DNA from: Bartonella harrusi
GTDB lineage: Bacteria > Pseudomonadota > Alphaproteobacteria > Rhizobiales > Rhizobiaceae
Direction of reading: 5' to 3'
Length of the DNA stretch: 64,000 bases
NCBI RefSeq assembly: GCF_024297065.1
Contig: NZ_CP101114.1
Span: 744,001-808,000, forward strand
The notes beneath the pieces are model-generated. The model saw nothing but the letters and a program-made list of their open reading frames with translations. It did no database searches and had not been told where the DNA came from. A program made the position numbers and the translations under genes. This document shows, piece after piece, positions 9,215-21,333 of the stretch; position 1 is the first letter of the stretch; each line of letters opens with the position of its first letter.

Positions 9215-11008
9215 ATGCATCGTTATCGCAGTCATCATTGTGCTGCTCTTCGTAAATTTGATGTAGGAAAAAAGGTTCGTCTTTCGGGATGGGTTCATCG
9301 CGTTCGAGATCATGGCGGAATCCTTTTTGTAGATTTACGTGATCATTTTGGAATCACACAGATTGTCGCTGATCCTGCTTCACCAGCTTTTAAAATTATT
9401 GAAACAGTGCGTTCTGAATGGGTCATTCGTGTGGATGGGGAAGTGTCAGCGCGTTCTGATGAAGTGATTAACACATCTCTTCCAACAGGGGAGGTTGAAA
9501 TTTTTGCACAAGAGGTGGAAATTCTTTCGAAATCTGATGAACTTCCTCTCCCTGTTTTTGGTGAGCCTGATTATCCAGAAGATATTCGATTAAAATATCG
9601 TTTTCTTGATTTACGTCGTGAAACTATGCACAAGAATATCATGCGCCGTACTGAAGTGATTGCTGCTATCAGACGCTCTATGCAGGATAATGGTTTTACG
9701 GAATTTACGACACCACTTTTGACAGCTTCTTCACCGGAAGGTGCACGCGATTTTTTGGTTCCAAGTCGTATTCATCAGGGAAAATTTTACGCATTGCCAC
9801 AAGCGCCTCAGCAGTACAAACAGTTATTGATGATGTCGGGTTTTGATCGTTATTTTCAAATTGCACCATGTTTTAGAGACGAAGATCCAAGGGCTGATCG
9901 TCTTCCTGGAGAGTTTTATCAATTAGATGTTGAAATGAGTTTTGTTGAACAGGAAGATGTTTTTGTAACAATGGAACCCATTATGCGTTCTCTTTTTGAA
10001 GAGTTTGCAAATGGAAAATCTGTAACACAAAGCTTTCCTCGTATTTCTTATGATGAAGCCGTAAGAAAATATGGTACTGATAAGCCTGATTTACGCAATC
10101 CAATTATTATGGAAGATGTTTCACAGCATTTTTATGATTCTGGTTTTAAAGTGTTTGCTCAAATTTTGGCAAACGATGAGAATGCGCAGGTGTGGGCTAT
10201 TCCGGCTAAGACAGGAGGAAGCCGCGCTTTTTGTGATCGTATGAATGGGTGGGCACAAGGTGAGGGGCAACCGGGACTCGGTTATATCTTCTGGCGTGAA
10301 GAAGAAGGAAAGTTTGAAGGAGCTGGTCCTATTGCCAAAAATATTGGTGAGCAAAGAACTGAAGCGCTCCGTATGCAGCTTGATCTTGAAAGTGGTGATG
10401 CTTGCTTTTTTGTAGCAGGAGATCCAAAGAAATTTGCTTCTTTTGCAGGAGCAGCACGTACACGGGTAGGGGAAGAATTAGGCCTTATTGATTTGCAATG
10501 CTTTTCTTTAGCGTGGATTGTTGATTTTCCATTTTTTGAATGGAATGAAGATGAGAAAAAGCTTGATTTTGCACATAATCCTTTTTCTATGCCTCAAGGT
10601 GGAGAAAATGCTCTTGCGTGCCAAGATCCTCTTACTCTTAAGGCTTTTCAGTATGACCTTGTTTGTAATGGTTATGAGATTGCATCCGGTGGAATCCGTA
10701 ATCATTCACCAGAAATGATGCTTAAAGTTTTTAATCTTGCTGGTCTTTCTAAAGAAATCGTGGAAGATCGTTTTGGTGCTCTTTATCGTGCGTTCCACTA
10801 TGGGGCGCCACCGCATGGTGGTATGGCTGCGGGCGTTGATCGTATTATTATGCTTTTGCAAGGTGTTAAAAATTTACGTGAGGTTGCTTTATTTCCTATG
10901 AATCAACAAGCGCTCGATCTTTTGATGAGTGCTCCATCTGATGTTTCTCTTCAACAATTACGTGATTTAGGGATACGAATTGCTCCTGCTGTTAAGAATG
11001 GTTCATAA
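9215..11008 (+). CDS. aspS: Aspartate--tRNA ligase
   Basis: A 597-residue class II aminoacyl-tRNA synthetase. The N-terminal OB fold ([22 protein letters not shown]) binds the anticodon. Class II motif 2 is at [20 protein letters not shown], the bacterial insertion domain lies in the middle, and motif 3 is at [13 protein letters not shown] near the C-terminus. The length is typical of the bacterial enzyme. Many alphaproteobacteria use a non-discriminating form that also charges tRNA-Asn, but discrimination cannot be read from this sequence. Confidence 0.96.
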   Translation: MHRYRSHHCAALRKFDVGKKVRLSGWVHRVRDHGGILFVDLRDHFGITQIVADPASPAFKIIETVRSEWVIRVDGEVSARSDEVINTSLPTGEVEIFAQEVEILSKSDELPLPVFGEPDYPEDIRLKYRFLDLRRETMHKNIMRRTEVIAAIRRSMQDNGFTEFTTPLLTASSPEGARDFLVPSRIHQGKFYALPQAPQQYKQLLMMSGFDRYFQIAPCFRDEDPRADRLPGEFYQLDVEMSFVEQEDVFVTMEPIMRSLFEEFANGKSVTQSFPRISYDEAVRKYGTDKPDLRNPIIMEDVSQHFYDSGFKVFAQILANDENAQVWAIPAKTGGSRAFCDRMNGWAQGEGQPGLGYIFWREEEGKFEGAGPIAKNIGEQRTEALRMQLDLESGDACFFVAGDPKKFASFAGAARTRVGEELGLIDLQCFSLAWIVDFPFFEWNEDEKKLDFAHNPFSMPQGGENALACQDPLTLKAFQYDLVCNGYEIASGGIRNHSPEMMLKVFNLAGLSKEIVEDRFGALYRAFHYGAPPHGGMAAGVDRIIMLLQGVKNLREVALFPMNQQALDLLMSAPSDVSLQQLRDLGIRIAPAVKNGS

Positions 11009-11858
11009 ATCAATGGTGTGTTGTTAGCATTCTTATCTACAGTAAGGCTTTAGGGTCTTTAAATCGTATTGGTATGTGTTGTTTATAGCAAGCTTATGAT
11101 ATATGCTTTGTTTCAGTTTTTTAACTTGGGAGAACGAGAAGAAATAGCCTGCTATCTTAATGTTAAAAAAATAACGCACTGTGGCTAAAGATTATATATT
11201 CTAGGAGGTTGGGTTTTATAAGCTTTAAATGCTTTGTGAATTTTATCATATAAAAATTGAATTGCGTGTTTATACAATACGTGTATTTAATTAAAATATA
11301 AGGTTAGAGAACGCATTTATGAGCAGATTTTCAAAAAAATGCTGTAGGGTTTTCTTTTGAAGGTTTGTACTTAAAATACTGATAGAATTATTATTGATAA
11401 TAATTTGTTTTAAAATAGTTTTTCTTGTCTTCAGGAAAAAATTATTTCATATTTTTCGTGTATCCCGTCTCATTATGTGCCAGATTTAAATGAGCAATAA
11501 TATTATTTTTTAGATTTTCTATATATTCTGAAAGTGTCAATCATTATAGGTTTGATAAATCTATTGATTACTTTCTTTTGGTGTATTTGTTACTTTTGGT
11601 TGTTCTTAAAGACGATATTTCATTCTTTTTTCAAAGAAATTTTAAATTAACACATCAAGTGTTTTCGTCTATTAGTCAATTGAATTATAAAACGCATGTA
11701 TCAACTTTTCAAATTGATATAATTTTCTGTTCATGTTTTAATCGTGATGTTTTTTTATATAGTCGATTTTTAATAAAAATAGTCGACTTATAGAAAATTC
11801 ACTGGAAAAATCTTATAGAATAATTGCTTATTATTTTGTGAATTGTTGTCCTCACATT
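11009..11858. other. Long intergenic spacer upstream of parC
   Basis: About 850 bp of very AT-rich sequence between aspS and parC on the same strand. Short open frames (for example 11578-11793) are AT-driven and have no recognisable protein character. No tRNA, repeat or riboswitch was seen. It probably holds the parC promoter. Confidence 0.5.
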
Positions 11859-14108
11859 ATGTCTGATGAAATGAATTTACCTTTTGATAAAGAACATATC
11901 GAACCAATAGAATTACGTTCTGCTTTACAGGAGCGTTATTTGGCTTATGCACTTTCTACTATTACGCACCGTGCATTGCCTGATGTGCGTGATGGTTTGA
12001 AACCAGTGCATAGGCGGATTGTCCATGCTATGCGTTTGCTCAAACTTCATCCTGGGCAGTCCTATGCGAAATGTGCACGGATTGTTGGTGATGTCATGGG
12101 AAAATTTCATCCGCATGGTGATGCATCTATTTATGATGCCTTAGTGCGTTTGGCTCAGAGTTTTGCTGTGCGTTATCCTTTGATTGATGGACAAGGCAAT
12201 TTTGGGAATATTGATGGTGATAATGCTGCTGCTATGCGGTATACGGAAGCACGTATGACTGAAGTGGCTGCATTGTTGCTTGAAGGGATTAATGAAAATG
12301 CTATTGATTTTCGTTTAACCTATAATGAGGAAGATGAAGAACCCGCTGTTTTACCGGGAGCTTTTCCTAATCTTTTAGCAAATGGTTCATCTGGTATTGC
12401 TGTTGGTATGGCAACATCTATTCCCCCTCATAATGTTGCTGAACTTTGTGATGCCGCGCTCCATTTGATTGCTCATCCCGATGTTAATGATGAGGAATTG
12501 AATCAGTTCGTGCTTGGTCCTGATTTCCCAACAGGGGGTATTTTAGTTGAGCCGAAAAAAAGTATTGAAGAATCCTATCGTGTTGGGCGTGGTTTTTTTC
12601 GGTTACGTTCACGTTGGCATCAGGAGATCGGCAACCGTGGTTCTTATGTCATCGTTGTTACTGAAATTCCCTATCAAGTTCAAAAATCACGCCTTATTGA
12701 AAAAACAGCGGAATTATTGCTTGCTCGGCGATTACCAATGCTGGAAGATATTCAAGATGAATCGGCAGAAGATATTCGCATTGTGCTTATTCCCAAAAAT
12801 CGTACAATTGATCCTGAGCTTCTTATGGAGTCTCTTTTTAAATTGACTGATTTTGAAATAAGATTTCCTCTTAATCTTAATGTTTTGTCCTTGGGAAGAA
12901 TACCAAATGTTCTCTCTCTGCGGGAAAGTTTGCAGCAATGGCTTGAACATCGTCAAGAAGTCTTGATTCGTCGTTCTACTTATCGACTTCAAGAAATTGA
13001 TCGCCGATTAGAAATTCTCCATGGCTATCTTATCGCCTATTTAAATCTTGATGAGGTTATTCATATTATTCGTGAAGAGGATGAACCGAAAAAAGAACTT
13101 ATCAGTCGTTTTGAATTAACGGAAAATCAAGCGGAAGCTGTTCTTAATATGCGCTTACGTTCTTTACGGAAGCTTGAGGAGTTTGAAATTCGTAAAGAAT
13201 TTGAAAGTTTGAAAACTGAAAAAGAACAATTGCAAAATTTATTGTCCTCTCATGCTAAGCAATGGCAAATAATTTCAGAAGAAATTATAAAAATTCGCAA
13301 AACTTTTGGTCCTGATACGGTTTTAGGAAAAAGGCGTACAACATTTGAAGAAGCACCAAGGCATGATATTGATGATATCCACCAAGCGATGATTGAAAAA
13401 GAGCCGGTAACGATTGTTATTTCTGAAAAAGGTTGGATGCGTGCTTTGAAAGGACATTTAAGTGATTACAAAGTACTCTCCTTTAAAGAAGGGGATGGCT
13501 TAAAGATAGCATTTCCAGCATTTACCACAGATAAAATTATGGTGATAAGTACTGGTGGAAAGTTTTTTGCTATTTCTGCAAATAATTTGCCTGGAGGGCG
13601 AGGACATGGTGAACCAATTCGTATTTTAGTGGATATGGATGATGAACACGATGTCTTGACTGCTTTTGTTTATAATGCACAGGAAAAACTTCTGTTAGTT
13701 TCCTCTCATGGAAATGGCTTTATTGTATCAGCATCGGAAGTCATTGCTAATACACGAAAAGGTAAGCAAGTTATGAATGTGAAGTCTCCTGATAAAGTAA
13801 AGCTTTGTGTTCCGGTAAAAGGGGATCATATTGCAGTGGTTGGTGAAAATCGCAAAATGCTTGTTTTTGCTATTGAACAAATCCCAGAAATGATTCGCGG
13901 TAAAGGTGTTCGTTTACAACGTTACAAAGAGGGGGGCATTGTTGATGCAAAAACTTTTAATTTATCAGAAGGTTTAAGTTGGCAAGATACGGCTGAACGC
14001 TGCTTTAATCGTCAAGCTGATGATCTCATTGAATGGATGGGAATGCGTGCAGGAAGTGGACGTTTGGTACCAAAGGGTTTTCCAAAATCAGGAAAGTTTA
14101 CCAACTGA
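11859..14108 (+). CDS. parC: DNA topoisomerase IV subunit A
   Basis: A 749-residue type IIA topoisomerase subunit that decatenates daughter chromosomes with ParE. The breakage-reunion domain begins at [19 protein letters not shown]128, within RYTEARM, is the expected catalytic tyrosine. A C-terminal beta-pinwheel region follows from about residue 500. It is assigned to ParC rather than GyrA from overall length and the shorter, less repetitive C-terminal domain. The start at 11859 (MSDEMNLPF) is preferred over an in-frame GTG 21 bp upstream. Confidence 0.92.
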   Translation: MSDEMNLPFDKEHIEPIELRSALQERYLAYALSTITHRALPDVRDGLKPVHRRIVHAMRLLKLHPGQSYAKCARIVGDVMGKFHPHGDASIYDALVRLAQSFAVRYPLIDGQGNFGNIDGDNAAAMRYTEARMTEVAALLLEGINENAIDFRLTYNEEDEEPAVLPGAFPNLLANGSSGIAVGMATSIPPHNVAELCDAALHLIAHPDVNDEELNQFVLGPDFPTGGILVEPKKSIEESYRVGRGFFRLRSRWHQEIGNRGSYVIVVTEIPYQVQKSRLIEKTAELLLARRLPMLEDIQDESAEDIRIVLIPKNRTIDPELLMESLFKLTDFEIRFPLNLNVLSLGRIPNVLSLRESLQQWLEHRQEVLIRRSTYRLQEIDRRLEILHGYLIAYLNLDEVIHIIREEDEPKKELISRFELTENQAEAVLNMRLRSLRKLEEFEIRKEFESLKTEKEQLQNLLSSHAKQWQIISEEIIKIRKTFGPDTVLGKRRTTFEEAPRHDIDDIHQAMIEKEPVTIVISEKGWMRALKGHLSDYKVLSFKEGDGLKIAFPAFTTDKIMVISTGGKFFAISANNLPGGRGHGEPIRILVDMDDEHDVLTAFVYNAQEKLLLVSSHGNGFIVSASEVIANTRKGKQVMNVKSPDKVKLCVPVKGDHIAVVGENRKMLVFAIEQIPEMIRGKGVRLQRYKEGGIVDAKTFNLSEGLSWQDTAERCFNRQADDLIEWMGMRAGSGRLVPKGFPKSGKFTN

Positions 14109-14181
14109 ATTTATAGAAACTTAATTTTTTAAATTACATGTTTCTTATCACAACAGTGTTATTCATTTTTCATAGCAGCAT

Positions 14182-15438
14182 CTATTCATTAGGATTATGA
14201 TGATGAGGTCTAAAAAGATGTCCACGTTCGGCATATAAAACGAGCAGAATGGCTATGAGGCTGAGAAAGAAAAACGCTGCTGAATTGGGTATTGTTGTTT
14301 CATCAAATTGTTGTGCAATAAAAAAGCCAAGACTGGTAGCGATAGATGTTTGAAGAAAACCAGAGACAGAAGATGCTGTTCCAGCAATTTCACCGACAGA
14401 TTCGAGAGCAAGCGTGTTGAAATTGGCCATAATGCCGCCGCAGGCAAACATCAATATACAAAATAACAGCATGTAAAGGGGAAAAGGCATAACGCCATTT
14501 GTTAAGAGAGAACCAATAAACCAAATACATGAAGTGATGCAAAAGAGTAAAAGCATCGTATGGGCGATACGCCGCATGCCAAGACGTCCAACAAATTGAG
14601 AATTAAAGAATGATGATAGAGCTTGAAAAGCAGCACCGACAGCAAAGGCGATTGGAAACCAGAGTCCTAGATTATAAATCCCTTCATATGTTTGTTGCGA
14701 TGTATTAACAGAAGTAAAAATACAGCCTAAAATAATAGAAGTTGCTAGTGTGTAGCAAAGTGTTGTCCGATTGGTGATGACAACCCACAAGTTATGTTTG
14801 ATTGAAGAAAAGGAAAGAGAACGTTGTCTGTAAAGAGTTTCAGGCAAGCGCAGTTGAATCCAAATCATCAGCGCAAAAGCAATAATGGCCATGACGATAA
14901 AAATAATCTGCCAGTTTCCAAATAATAAAATGAATTGTCCTGTTGCCGGTCCAATCATGGGTGCAATAAGAAAAACCATCATAGCAATAGACATAACTTC
15001 TGCCATTTTTCGACCATTATAAAGATCGCGTACAACAGAAACGGTAAGCACGCGCATAGCCGCTCCTCCTATACCTTGTAAAATACGCAAAATAAGCAAT
15101 AGAGAAAAATGAGAGACAAAAGCACAACCAATGGCCGTAAAGGAATAAAATGCAAGGCCAATGAGAATAAGTTTACGACGTCCATACCGATCACTTATGG
15201 GACCAAAAAATATTTGTGAGATGCCATAACTTATCAGATAACCAGAGATGATATAATGTTGATCATTTTCATTGATGACATTTAAACTGTTCAAAATATC
15301 TGGCATGGCTGGAAGCATGATATCAACGGCTATAGAATTGATAGCCATGAGTGCACCAATGAGAATAACAAATTCTTTATAGCCAATTCTTTCTCTAATT
15401 GTATTACTATGCTCTTGTTCGTCGATTGAGTATGACAT
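14182..15438 (-). CDS. MFS transporter, Bcr/CflA drug-resistance family
   Basis: A 418-residue integral membrane protein with about 12 hydrophobic segments. The major facilitator signature between TM2 and TM3 is visible as GPISDRYGRRKLILIG, and the family motif around GIGGAAMRVLTVSVVRDLY matches the Bcr/CflA proton-drug antiporters. The actual substrate is unknown. It is a single-gene unit on the minus strand. Confidence 0.88.
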   Translation of the reverse strand: MSYSIDEQEHSNTIRERIGYKEFVILIGALMAINSIAVDIMLPAMPDILNSLNVINENDQHYIISGYLISYGISQIFFGPISDRYGRRKLILIGLAFYSFTAIGCAFVSHFSLLLILRILQGIGGAAMRVLTVSVVRDLYNGRKMAEVMSIAMMVFLIAPMIGPATGQFILLFGNWQIIFIVMAIIAFALMIWIQLRLPETLYRQRSLSFSSIKHNLWVVITNRTTLCYTLATSIILGCIFTSVNTSQQTYEGIYNLGLWFPIAFAVGAAFQALSSFFNSQFVGRLGMRRIAHTMLLLFCITSCIWFIGSLLTNGVMPFPLYMLLFCILMFACGGIMANFNTLALESVGEIAGTASSVSGFLQTSIATSLGFFIAQQFDETTIPNSAAFFFLSLIAILLVLYAERGHLFRPHHHNPNE

Positions 15439-15530
15439 ATGGCATCCTTGAAATAAAAACTTCGACTGAACACAGCGCTACAACTGAACACAACTCTATA
15501 AAAGAATAAAAAATCTACTTTAAGAGATCT

Positions 15531-15863
15531 CTATAATTTACTGCAAGAAATGCCTTTCTCTTTTAGCAGTTCTTGCAATTCATTATTTTGGAACATTTCT
15601 TTAACAATATCACAGCCTCCAACAAATTCACTTTTGATATAGAGTTGTGGAATCGTTGGCCAATTTGAATAATCTTTGATTCCTTGACGCACTTCGTTAG
15701 AAGCTAAGATATTAATCCCTTTATATTCTACTCCTAGATAGTCAAGGATTTGAACAACTTGTCCTGAAAATCCGCATTGTGGAGCATCGGGTGTTCCTTT
15801 CATGAATAAAATGACATCATTTTTTTTAATTTCATTGTCAATAAAATCATGAACAGCGTTCAT
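15531..15863 (-). CDS. grxD: Monothiol glutaredoxin (Grx4 type)
   Basis: A 110-residue monothiol glutaredoxin. The CGFS active site is at residues 30-33 (PQCGFSGQ), preceded by VILFMKGTPDAP, and WPTIPQLYI carries the cis-proline. In this family the protein binds a bridging 2Fe-2S cluster with glutathione and partners with BolA. The bolA-family gene lies about 100 bp upstream on the same strand, which supports that partnership. Confidence 0.95.
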   Translation of the reverse strand: MNAVHDFIDNEIKKNDVILFMKGTPDAPQCGFSGQVVQILDYLGVEYKGINILASNEVRQGIKDYSNWPTIPQLYIKSEFVGGCDIVKEMFQNNELQELLKEKGISCSKL

Positions 15864-15961
15864 CTCTTTTCCTCGATATTGCAGATTTTTGTAAGCGTGT
15901 ATTTACGTTCAGGTTATTTTGTAATCGTATTCAGTGATTGAATGCAAGAAGAAATTTTAGA

Positions 15962-16195
15962 TTATTTGGGAATATTTGTTTGTAGCATTAAAGCATGAAG
16001 GTCATTTCCCATATTGCCTTTAAGAGCATCATAGACCATTTTATGTTGCTGAACACGGCTTTTACCGCGAAAACTTTCGGAAATAACTTCTGCGGCGTAG
16101 TGTTCTCCATCGCCAGTGAGATCCCGAATTGTTACAGTTGCGTCGGGAATACCTTCACGAATAAGCGTTTCAATTGTATGGGCACTCATTGCCAT
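15962..16195 (-). CDS. BolA/IbaG family protein
   Basis: A 77-residue BolA-fold protein. The characteristic HYAAEVISESFRGKSRVQQHKMVYDAL segment forms the class II KH-like fold, and the His and nearby residues are used with Grx4 to hold an iron-sulfur cluster. It lies between purL and grxD, as in many alphaproteobacteria, which points to a role in iron or iron-sulfur homeostasis. Confidence 0.93.
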   Translation of the reverse strand: MAMSAHTIETLIREGIPDATVTIRDLTGDGEHYAAEVISESFRGKSRVQQHKMVYDALKGNMGNDLHALMLQTNIPK

Positions 16196-16255
16196 GATTA
16201 TTCTCCTTTATTTACTTTTAAGAAAGGTAGCATATTAAGGGAGACAAATAACTCT

Positions 16256-18466
16256 TTATTCTTCACCCATAAATTGTGGAAACCAACTTTCATAGGCTTT
16301 TGTAAGTTTTTCTACTGAAAGAGTTAATACTTCATCTATACTGAGAGAACTCCCTTCAACTATACCAAGCTCTGTGAAAGGAATAGCGCTTACTTGTGCA
16401 AGTTCTTTAAGTTGATCGAGAGCATGAGGTTTGATGGCTAAGAGATAACGGCCTTGATCTTCTCCAAAAAGCTCTGCATGATGCGGTACTTTGTTGCTTA
16501 ATTTGGCTTTAATTCCTTTCCCTGCTTTAATGATCATTTCTGCAAGTGCAATGGCTAATCCTCCATCAGAAAGATCATGAGCGGCATGGATAAAACCGCG
16601 ATGAATAACATCTCGAACAAATTGACCATGCTTTTTTTCAAGCTGTAAATCTACATGGGGGGGAGCGCCTTTATCAATATTCAAAATGTGACGTGCGTAG
16701 ATTGATTGTCCCAAATGAGAGCCACATTCTCCAATTAAAACAATACTATCTCCATTTTGCATACCATTGATTGTTACCATTTTGGACCAGTCGTCAAGAA
16801 GCCCTACACCAGCGATGGTTGGTGTGGGAAGGATTGCTTCTCCATTGGTTTCATTATAAAGGGAAACATTGCCTGAGACGATAGGGAAGTCGAGAATTCT
16901 ACAAGCTTCACCTATGCCTTTAATGGCGAATACCAATTGTCCCATAATTTCTGGTTTTTCAGGATTACCAAAATTAAGATTGTCTGTCGCTGCGAGTGGT
17001 ATTGCACCTGTTGTACTGATATTTCTCCAGCATTCTGCGACAGCTTGTTTCCCTCCTTCGTAAGGATCAGTTTCACAATAGCGTGGTGTAACATCAGAAG
17101 AAAAAGCAAGAGCGCGTTTGTCACTGTTGCTTATGCGAATGATTCCTGCATCACCTCCTGGATGAACAAGAGTATTTCCTTGAATAAGCGTATCATATTG
17201 TTCATAAACCCATCGCCGTGAACTTTGATTAGCAGAATTTAATAAGCTAATGAGTGCATTACCAAGATTTTCAACTCTCTCAACATCTTCTATTTTAAGC
17301 GTTGGTTGTTTTTTTGGTTCACTCCAAAGGCGATCATAAACAGGTGCTTCATTACCGAGCTCTTTAATGGGAAGATTGACGACCTCTTCTCCTTGATGCA
17401 ATACACGGAAACGCAAATCATCTGTTGTTTTTCCAATAATAGAAAAGTGAAGCCCCCACTTATGAAAAATTGCCGCTGCTTGTTTTTCTAATTCTGGTTT
17501 TAGCACCATAAGCATGCGTTCTTGGCTTTCGGAAAGCATCATTTCATAGGCGGTCATATGTTCTTCACGAACAGGTACTTTATCAAGGTTAAGCTCTATT
17601 CCTAAATTTCCTTTTGCTCCCATTTCAACCGCAGATGATGTTAGCCCCGCAGCGCCCATATCTTGAATAGCAACAACAGCTCTAAGTTCCATGAGTTCTA
17701 AGCAAGCTTCAAGAAGACACTTTTCTGTAAAAGGATCACCGACTTGAACGGTTGGGCGTTTTTCATCGATTGAATCATCAAATTCGGTGGAAGCCATTGT
17801 TGCTCCACCAACGCCATCACGTCCTGTTTTGGCTCCAAGATAAACAACAGGAAGCCCTACGCCTTGTGCTTTGGAATAAAAAAGAGAGTCTGTTTTCGCA
17901 ATACCAGCGACAAAAGCGTTAACAAGGATATTGCCATTGTAACGCTCGTCAAAATTTATTTCTCCACCAACCGTTGGAACACCAAAAGAATTGCTATAGC
18001 CACCGATTCCAGAAACAACACCAGAAACAAGATGGCGTGTTCGTGGGTGGTTAGGAGATCCAAAGCGCAAGGCATTCATAGCTGCAACAGGGCGGGCTCC
18101 CATGGTAAAGACATCACGTAAAATACCTCCTACACCTGTTGCCGCACCTTGATAAGGTTCAATGTAAGAGGGATGGTTGTGACTTTCCATTTTGAAAACG
18201 ACACATTGGCCTTCACCAATATCAACAACGCCAGCATTTTCACCAGGTCCTTGAATGACACATTTTCCCTCTGTTGGGAGAGTTTTAAGCCACTTTTTAG
18301 ATGATTTATAGGAACAATGTTCGTTCCACATGGCAGAAAAAATTCCAAGTTCAGTAAATGTTGGCTCTCTTCCAATTAAAGTGAGAATACGTTGATATTC
18401 ATCATCTTTTAAGCCATGTTGGGCAATTAATTCTGGTGTAATGACGATATTATTGCAAGGATTCAT
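16256..18466 (-). CDS. purL: Phosphoribosylformylglycinamidine synthase subunit PurL
   Basis: A 736-residue small-type PurL, the ATP-dependent synthetase of the fourth purine step, which works with PurQ and PurS. Visible landmarks are [12 protein letters not shown] and [21 protein letters not shown] near the N-terminus, and the duplicated AIR-synthetase-type ATP-binding domains. It lies downstream of purQ and upstream of bolA on the minus strand, with a 299-bp spacer to purQ. Confidence 0.97.
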   Translation of the reverse strand: MNPCNNIVITPELIAQHGLKDDEYQRILTLIGREPTFTELGIFSAMWNEHCSYKSSKKWLKTLPTEGKCVIQGPGENAGVVDIGEGQCVVFKMESHNHPSYIEPYQGAATGVGGILRDVFTMGARPVAAMNALRFGSPNHPRTRHLVSGVVSGIGGYSNSFGVPTVGGEINFDERYNGNILVNAFVAGIAKTDSLFYSKAQGVGLPVVYLGAKTGRDGVGGATMASTEFDDSIDEKRPTVQVGDPFTEKCLLEACLELMELRAVVAIQDMGAAGLTSSAVEMGAKGNLGIELNLDKVPVREEHMTAYEMMLSESQERMLMVLKPELEKQAAAIFHKWGLHFSIIGKTTDDLRFRVLHQGEEVVNLPIKELGNEAPVYDRLWSEPKKQPTLKIEDVERVENLGNALISLLNSANQSSRRWVYEQYDTLIQGNTLVHPGGDAGIIRISNSDKRALAFSSDVTPRYCETDPYEGGKQAVAECWRNISTTGAIPLAATDNLNFGNPEKPEIMGQLVFAIKGIGEACRILDFPIVSGNVSLYNETNGEAILPTPTIAGVGLLDDWSKMVTINGMQNGDSIVLIGECGSHLGQSIYARHILNIDKGAPPHVDLQLEKKHGQFVRDVIHRGFIHAAHDLSDGGLAIALAEMIIKAGKGIKAKLSNKVPHHAELFGEDQGRYLLAIKPHALDQLKELAQVSAIPFTELGIVEGSSLSIDEVLTLSVEKLTKAYESWFPQFMGEE

Positions 18467-18765
18467 GAGGACTTTACCCGTTCAATTAATTGAAATTTAG
18501 CATTTTTATTATTTTAAATCCAACAGCTCAAGTTTTAAGTGTTTTGGTGGTTTGATAAGACAGAAGTTCATAAAACATCCACTGAAATATTGGTTATTTG
18601 CAGCGTGAATTTAAAAATGAGAAATAGTTTTTGAATATTTTTTGTATGTTAAAAGAAATACCATCTATTTTATCCATAAAATGTTTGATTGAGACATTTA
18701 CTTTGTGTAGGAGATGCTCAAATTTTTGACTTTAAAACAATGAAAAAATACCCTACTTTTTATCG

Positions 18766-19437
18766 TCATCCATTTGCTAATTCTAAAGCACTTTGAAAAA
18801 GTAAACGGCCATCCGTACCACCATGTGCAGGTTCAATGAAGTTTTCAGGATGAGGCATCATACCAAGAATATTACCAGCTTTATTGATGATACCGGCAAT
18901 ATCGTGAATTGAACCATTAGGGTTTGTTTTTTCTGCATAGCGAAAAACAACTTGTCCATTGTCTTCGATTTTTTTTAAGGTTTCATTGTCAACAAAATAA
19001 TTTCCATCGTGATGTGCAACAGGACAGCGAATGATCTGTCCTGTCGAATAGAGACGAGAGAATCTTGTCTTGGCATTTGCTACTTCAAGCTTTATTTCAC
19101 GACAAACAAATTTTAATGAAGCGTTACGCATTAAAGTACCAGGCAACAATCCAGCTTCCAACAAAATTTGAAATCCATTACATATGCCGATTACTGTAAC
19201 ACCTTTTTCTGCTTTCTCACGAACAGCTTGTAAAACCGGTGTTCGTGCACCAATAGCTCCACACCTTAAATAGTCTCCGTAAGAAAAACCGCCAGGGATA
19301 ACGATGACATCGACGTTTGGAATTGTCGTATCCGTTTGCCAAACCTTAAATGGCTCAGTTCCTGTTATATGATGTAATGCAGCAACCATATCTCGATCAC
19401 GATTGAGTCCAGGTAACTGAATGATGGCCGTTTTCAT
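18766..19437 (-). CDS. purQ: Phosphoribosylformylglycinamidine synthase, glutaminase subunit PurQ
   Basis: A 223-residue class I glutamine amidotransferase that supplies ammonia to PurL. The nucleophilic cysteine is in [19 protein letters not shown] and the catalytic His is in MMPHPE near the C-terminus. It starts 13 bp after purS, consistent with an operon. Confidence 0.97.
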   Translation of the reverse strand: MKTAIIQLPGLNRDRDMVAALHHITGTEPFKVWQTDTTIPNVDVIVIPGGFSYGDYLRCGAIGARTPVLQAVREKAEKGVTVIGICNGFQILLEAGLLPGTLMRNASLKFVCREIKLEVANAKTRFSRLYSTGQIIRCPVAHHDGNYFVDNETLKKIEDNGQVVFRYAEKTNPNGSIHDIAGIINKAGNILGMMPHPENFIEPAHGGTDGRLLFQSALELANG

Positions 19438-19450
19438 GAAGAGTCCCCAC

Positions 19451-19690
19451 TTAAAGAAGTTCTATAGTATAATTTTCAACGACAATATTTGCCAGTAACT
19501 CTTCACACATCTTTTCAAGTTTTTGCTTTGCAGCTTCAGAAGGCTGATCATCAAGCACGATATCAAAAATCTTTCCTTGGCGAATGGAATGAATGTCTTT
19601 GAAATCTAAACTTTTTAAAGCACCGACAATTGCTTCTCCTTGTGGATCAAGGACGCTGTTTTTTAAAGTAACTGTAACGCGTGCTTTCAT
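19451..19690 (-). CDS. purS: Phosphoribosylformylglycinamidine synthase subunit PurS
   Basis: A 79-residue PurS, the small dimeric subunit that bridges PurL and PurQ. The pattern [24 protein letters not shown] at the N-terminus is typical. It lies between purC and purQ. Confidence 0.96.
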   Translation of the reverse strand: MKARVTVTLKNSVLDPQGEAIVGALKSLDFKDIHSIRQGKIFDIVLDDQPSEAAKQKLEKMCEELLANIVVENYTIELL

Positions 19691-19770
19691 TTCTTATTTC
19701 CTGTTTACAAAATCTCTCTTTCAAGAGATGTCTTTACTGATGATAAGGTAACATAACGTCACCTTGTTGT

Positions 19771-20538
19771 TTATTTTACCAAAACTGGACCACTTGGTCG
19801 TGGAGGCTCATTTTCATTGATGATACCAAGGCGTTTTGCAACTTCTTGATAAGCATTAATAAGCCCCCCCATATCACGCCGAAAACGATCTTTATCCATT
19901 TTTTCTTGTGTTTGCATGTCCCATAACCGAGCAGAATCAGGTGAGATTTCATCAGCAAGAACAATGCGCATTGCTTCATCTTCCCATAAGCGGCCAAATT
20001 CCATTTTAAAATCAATAAGTTGAATATTAACGCCGGCAAAAAGTCCAGAAAGAAAATCATTAATACGAATCGAAAGTTGCATAATGTCTTCTATCTCTTG
20101 TGGAACAGCCCAACCAAATGCCGTGATATGTTCCTCCGTCACCATTGGATCGTCAAGAGAATCATTCTTATAATAAAATTCGATAATAGATTGTGGCAGA
20201 GCCGTTCCTTCTTCTAACCCCAAACGTTTAGCAAGGGAGCCAGCGGCAACATTACGAACAACAACCTCCAAAGGGATAATTTCAACAGCTTTAATAAGCT
20301 GTTCGCGCATATTTATACGCTTGATAAAATGTGTTGGAATACCCAAACGACTAAGATGGCTAAAGATATGTTCCGAAATGCGGTTATTTAAAACCCCTTT
20401 GCCATCGATAATTTCATGTTTTTTTGCATTAAAGGCCGTTGCATCATCTTTAAAAAATTGAATATAGGTTCCTGGTTCAGGTCCTTCATATAAAATTTTA
20501 GCCTTGCCTTCATAAATACGGTGGCGACGATTCATCAT
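19771..20538 (-). CDS. purC: SAICAR synthetase
   Basis: A 255-residue phosphoribosylaminoimidazole-succinocarboxamide synthase. The sequence opens with [18 protein letters not shown], and the nucleotide-binding [20 protein letters not shown] signature and LIDFKMEFG are visible. The second ATG (20535) could be the start. It is the first gene of the purC-purS-purQ run. Confidence 0.96.
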   Translation of the reverse strand: MMNRRHRIYEGKAKILYEGPEPGTYIQFFKDDATAFNAKKHEIIDGKGVLNNRISEHIFSHLSRLGIPTHFIKRINMREQLIKAVEIIPLEVVVRNVAAGSLAKRLGLEEGTALPQSIIEFYYKNDSLDDPMVTEEHITAFGWAVPQEIEDIMQLSIRINDFLSGLFAGVNIQLIDFKMEFGRLWEDEAMRIVLADEISPDSARLWDMQTQEKMDKDRFRRDMGGLINAYQEVAKRLGIINENEPPRPSGPVLVK

Positions 20539-20707
20539 GATTCTCTATTTATTTGAGAGGTTTTAATAGCATTGATAACTAAGACTATCCTAATTGGTAG
20601 AAATTCTCAATGATTGCTATAGCATTTCTTGTCATTTTTTTCATGGAGACTTTAGCAAAAGGAAATGAAACTGCATAGAGACAATGAGAATATTTATTTC
20701 CCTTGAA

Positions 20708-21256
20708 TCAGATTTTTGCGAGGAAATGGGAAAGAACCATAAGTCCTTCAGGCCAAGGTCCATGCCCAGATTTTGCATTAATATGGCCTGATTGTCCCGC
20801 ATCAATAAACAGTGCCCCCCAATCATTGGCAAGTTTTTCTGCTACTGAGAAGTGACAAAACTCATCATTTCGGCTAGCTATAACGACAGAAGGGAAAGAT
20901 AACTTTTTGCAATGGTAAGGACCAAATGTCATTAAATGTTTGGGGCGTATTTTTTCATTCGTTACATCTGGAGGTGCAACCAAAAAGGCGCCACAAATTT
21001 TTTCTGCGTTTTGTTGTATTGCATGAAGAGCTGTCGGAACACCTAAGGAGTGAGCAATAATCATAATGGGTTTTTGAGCTTGTGCAATGGCACTTTTAAC
21101 TTCATTGACCCATTCTTCATAAATAGGTTTTGACCAATGCTTTTGTTTAACACGGCGAGCTGTAGATAGTTTTTTTTCCCATCGTGTTTGCCAATGATCA
21201 GGACAAGATCCTTTGTAACCAGGAACAATAAGAATATCGAGTTGATTTGCTTTCAT
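20708..21256 (-). CDS. Serine hydrolase of the RBBP9/YdeN family
   Basis: A 182-residue alpha/beta hydrolase. The nucleophile elbow is IIAHSLGVPTALHA, with the catalytic serine in HSLG. An Asp in VIASRNDEFCHF and a His in GHINAKSGHGPWPEG complete a plausible triad. Family members are small esterases of unknown physiological substrate. The gene is inserted between purB and purC on the same strand. Confidence 0.85.
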   Translation of the reverse strand: MKANQLDILIVPGYKGSCPDHWQTRWEKKLSTARRVKQKHWSKPIYEEWVNEVKSAIAQAQKPIMIIAHSLGVPTALHAIQQNAEKICGAFLVAPPDVTNEKIRPKHLMTFGPYHCKKLSFPSVVIASRNDEFCHFSVAEKLANDWGALFIDAGQSGHINAKSGHGPWPEGLMVLSHFLAKI

Positions 21257-21333
21257 AAATTGTTTCTTTCATTACAACAGGTTTTGTATCATAGATGAAA
21301 AATAAGATGCTGGTTTCTTGTAGAAGAATTTCG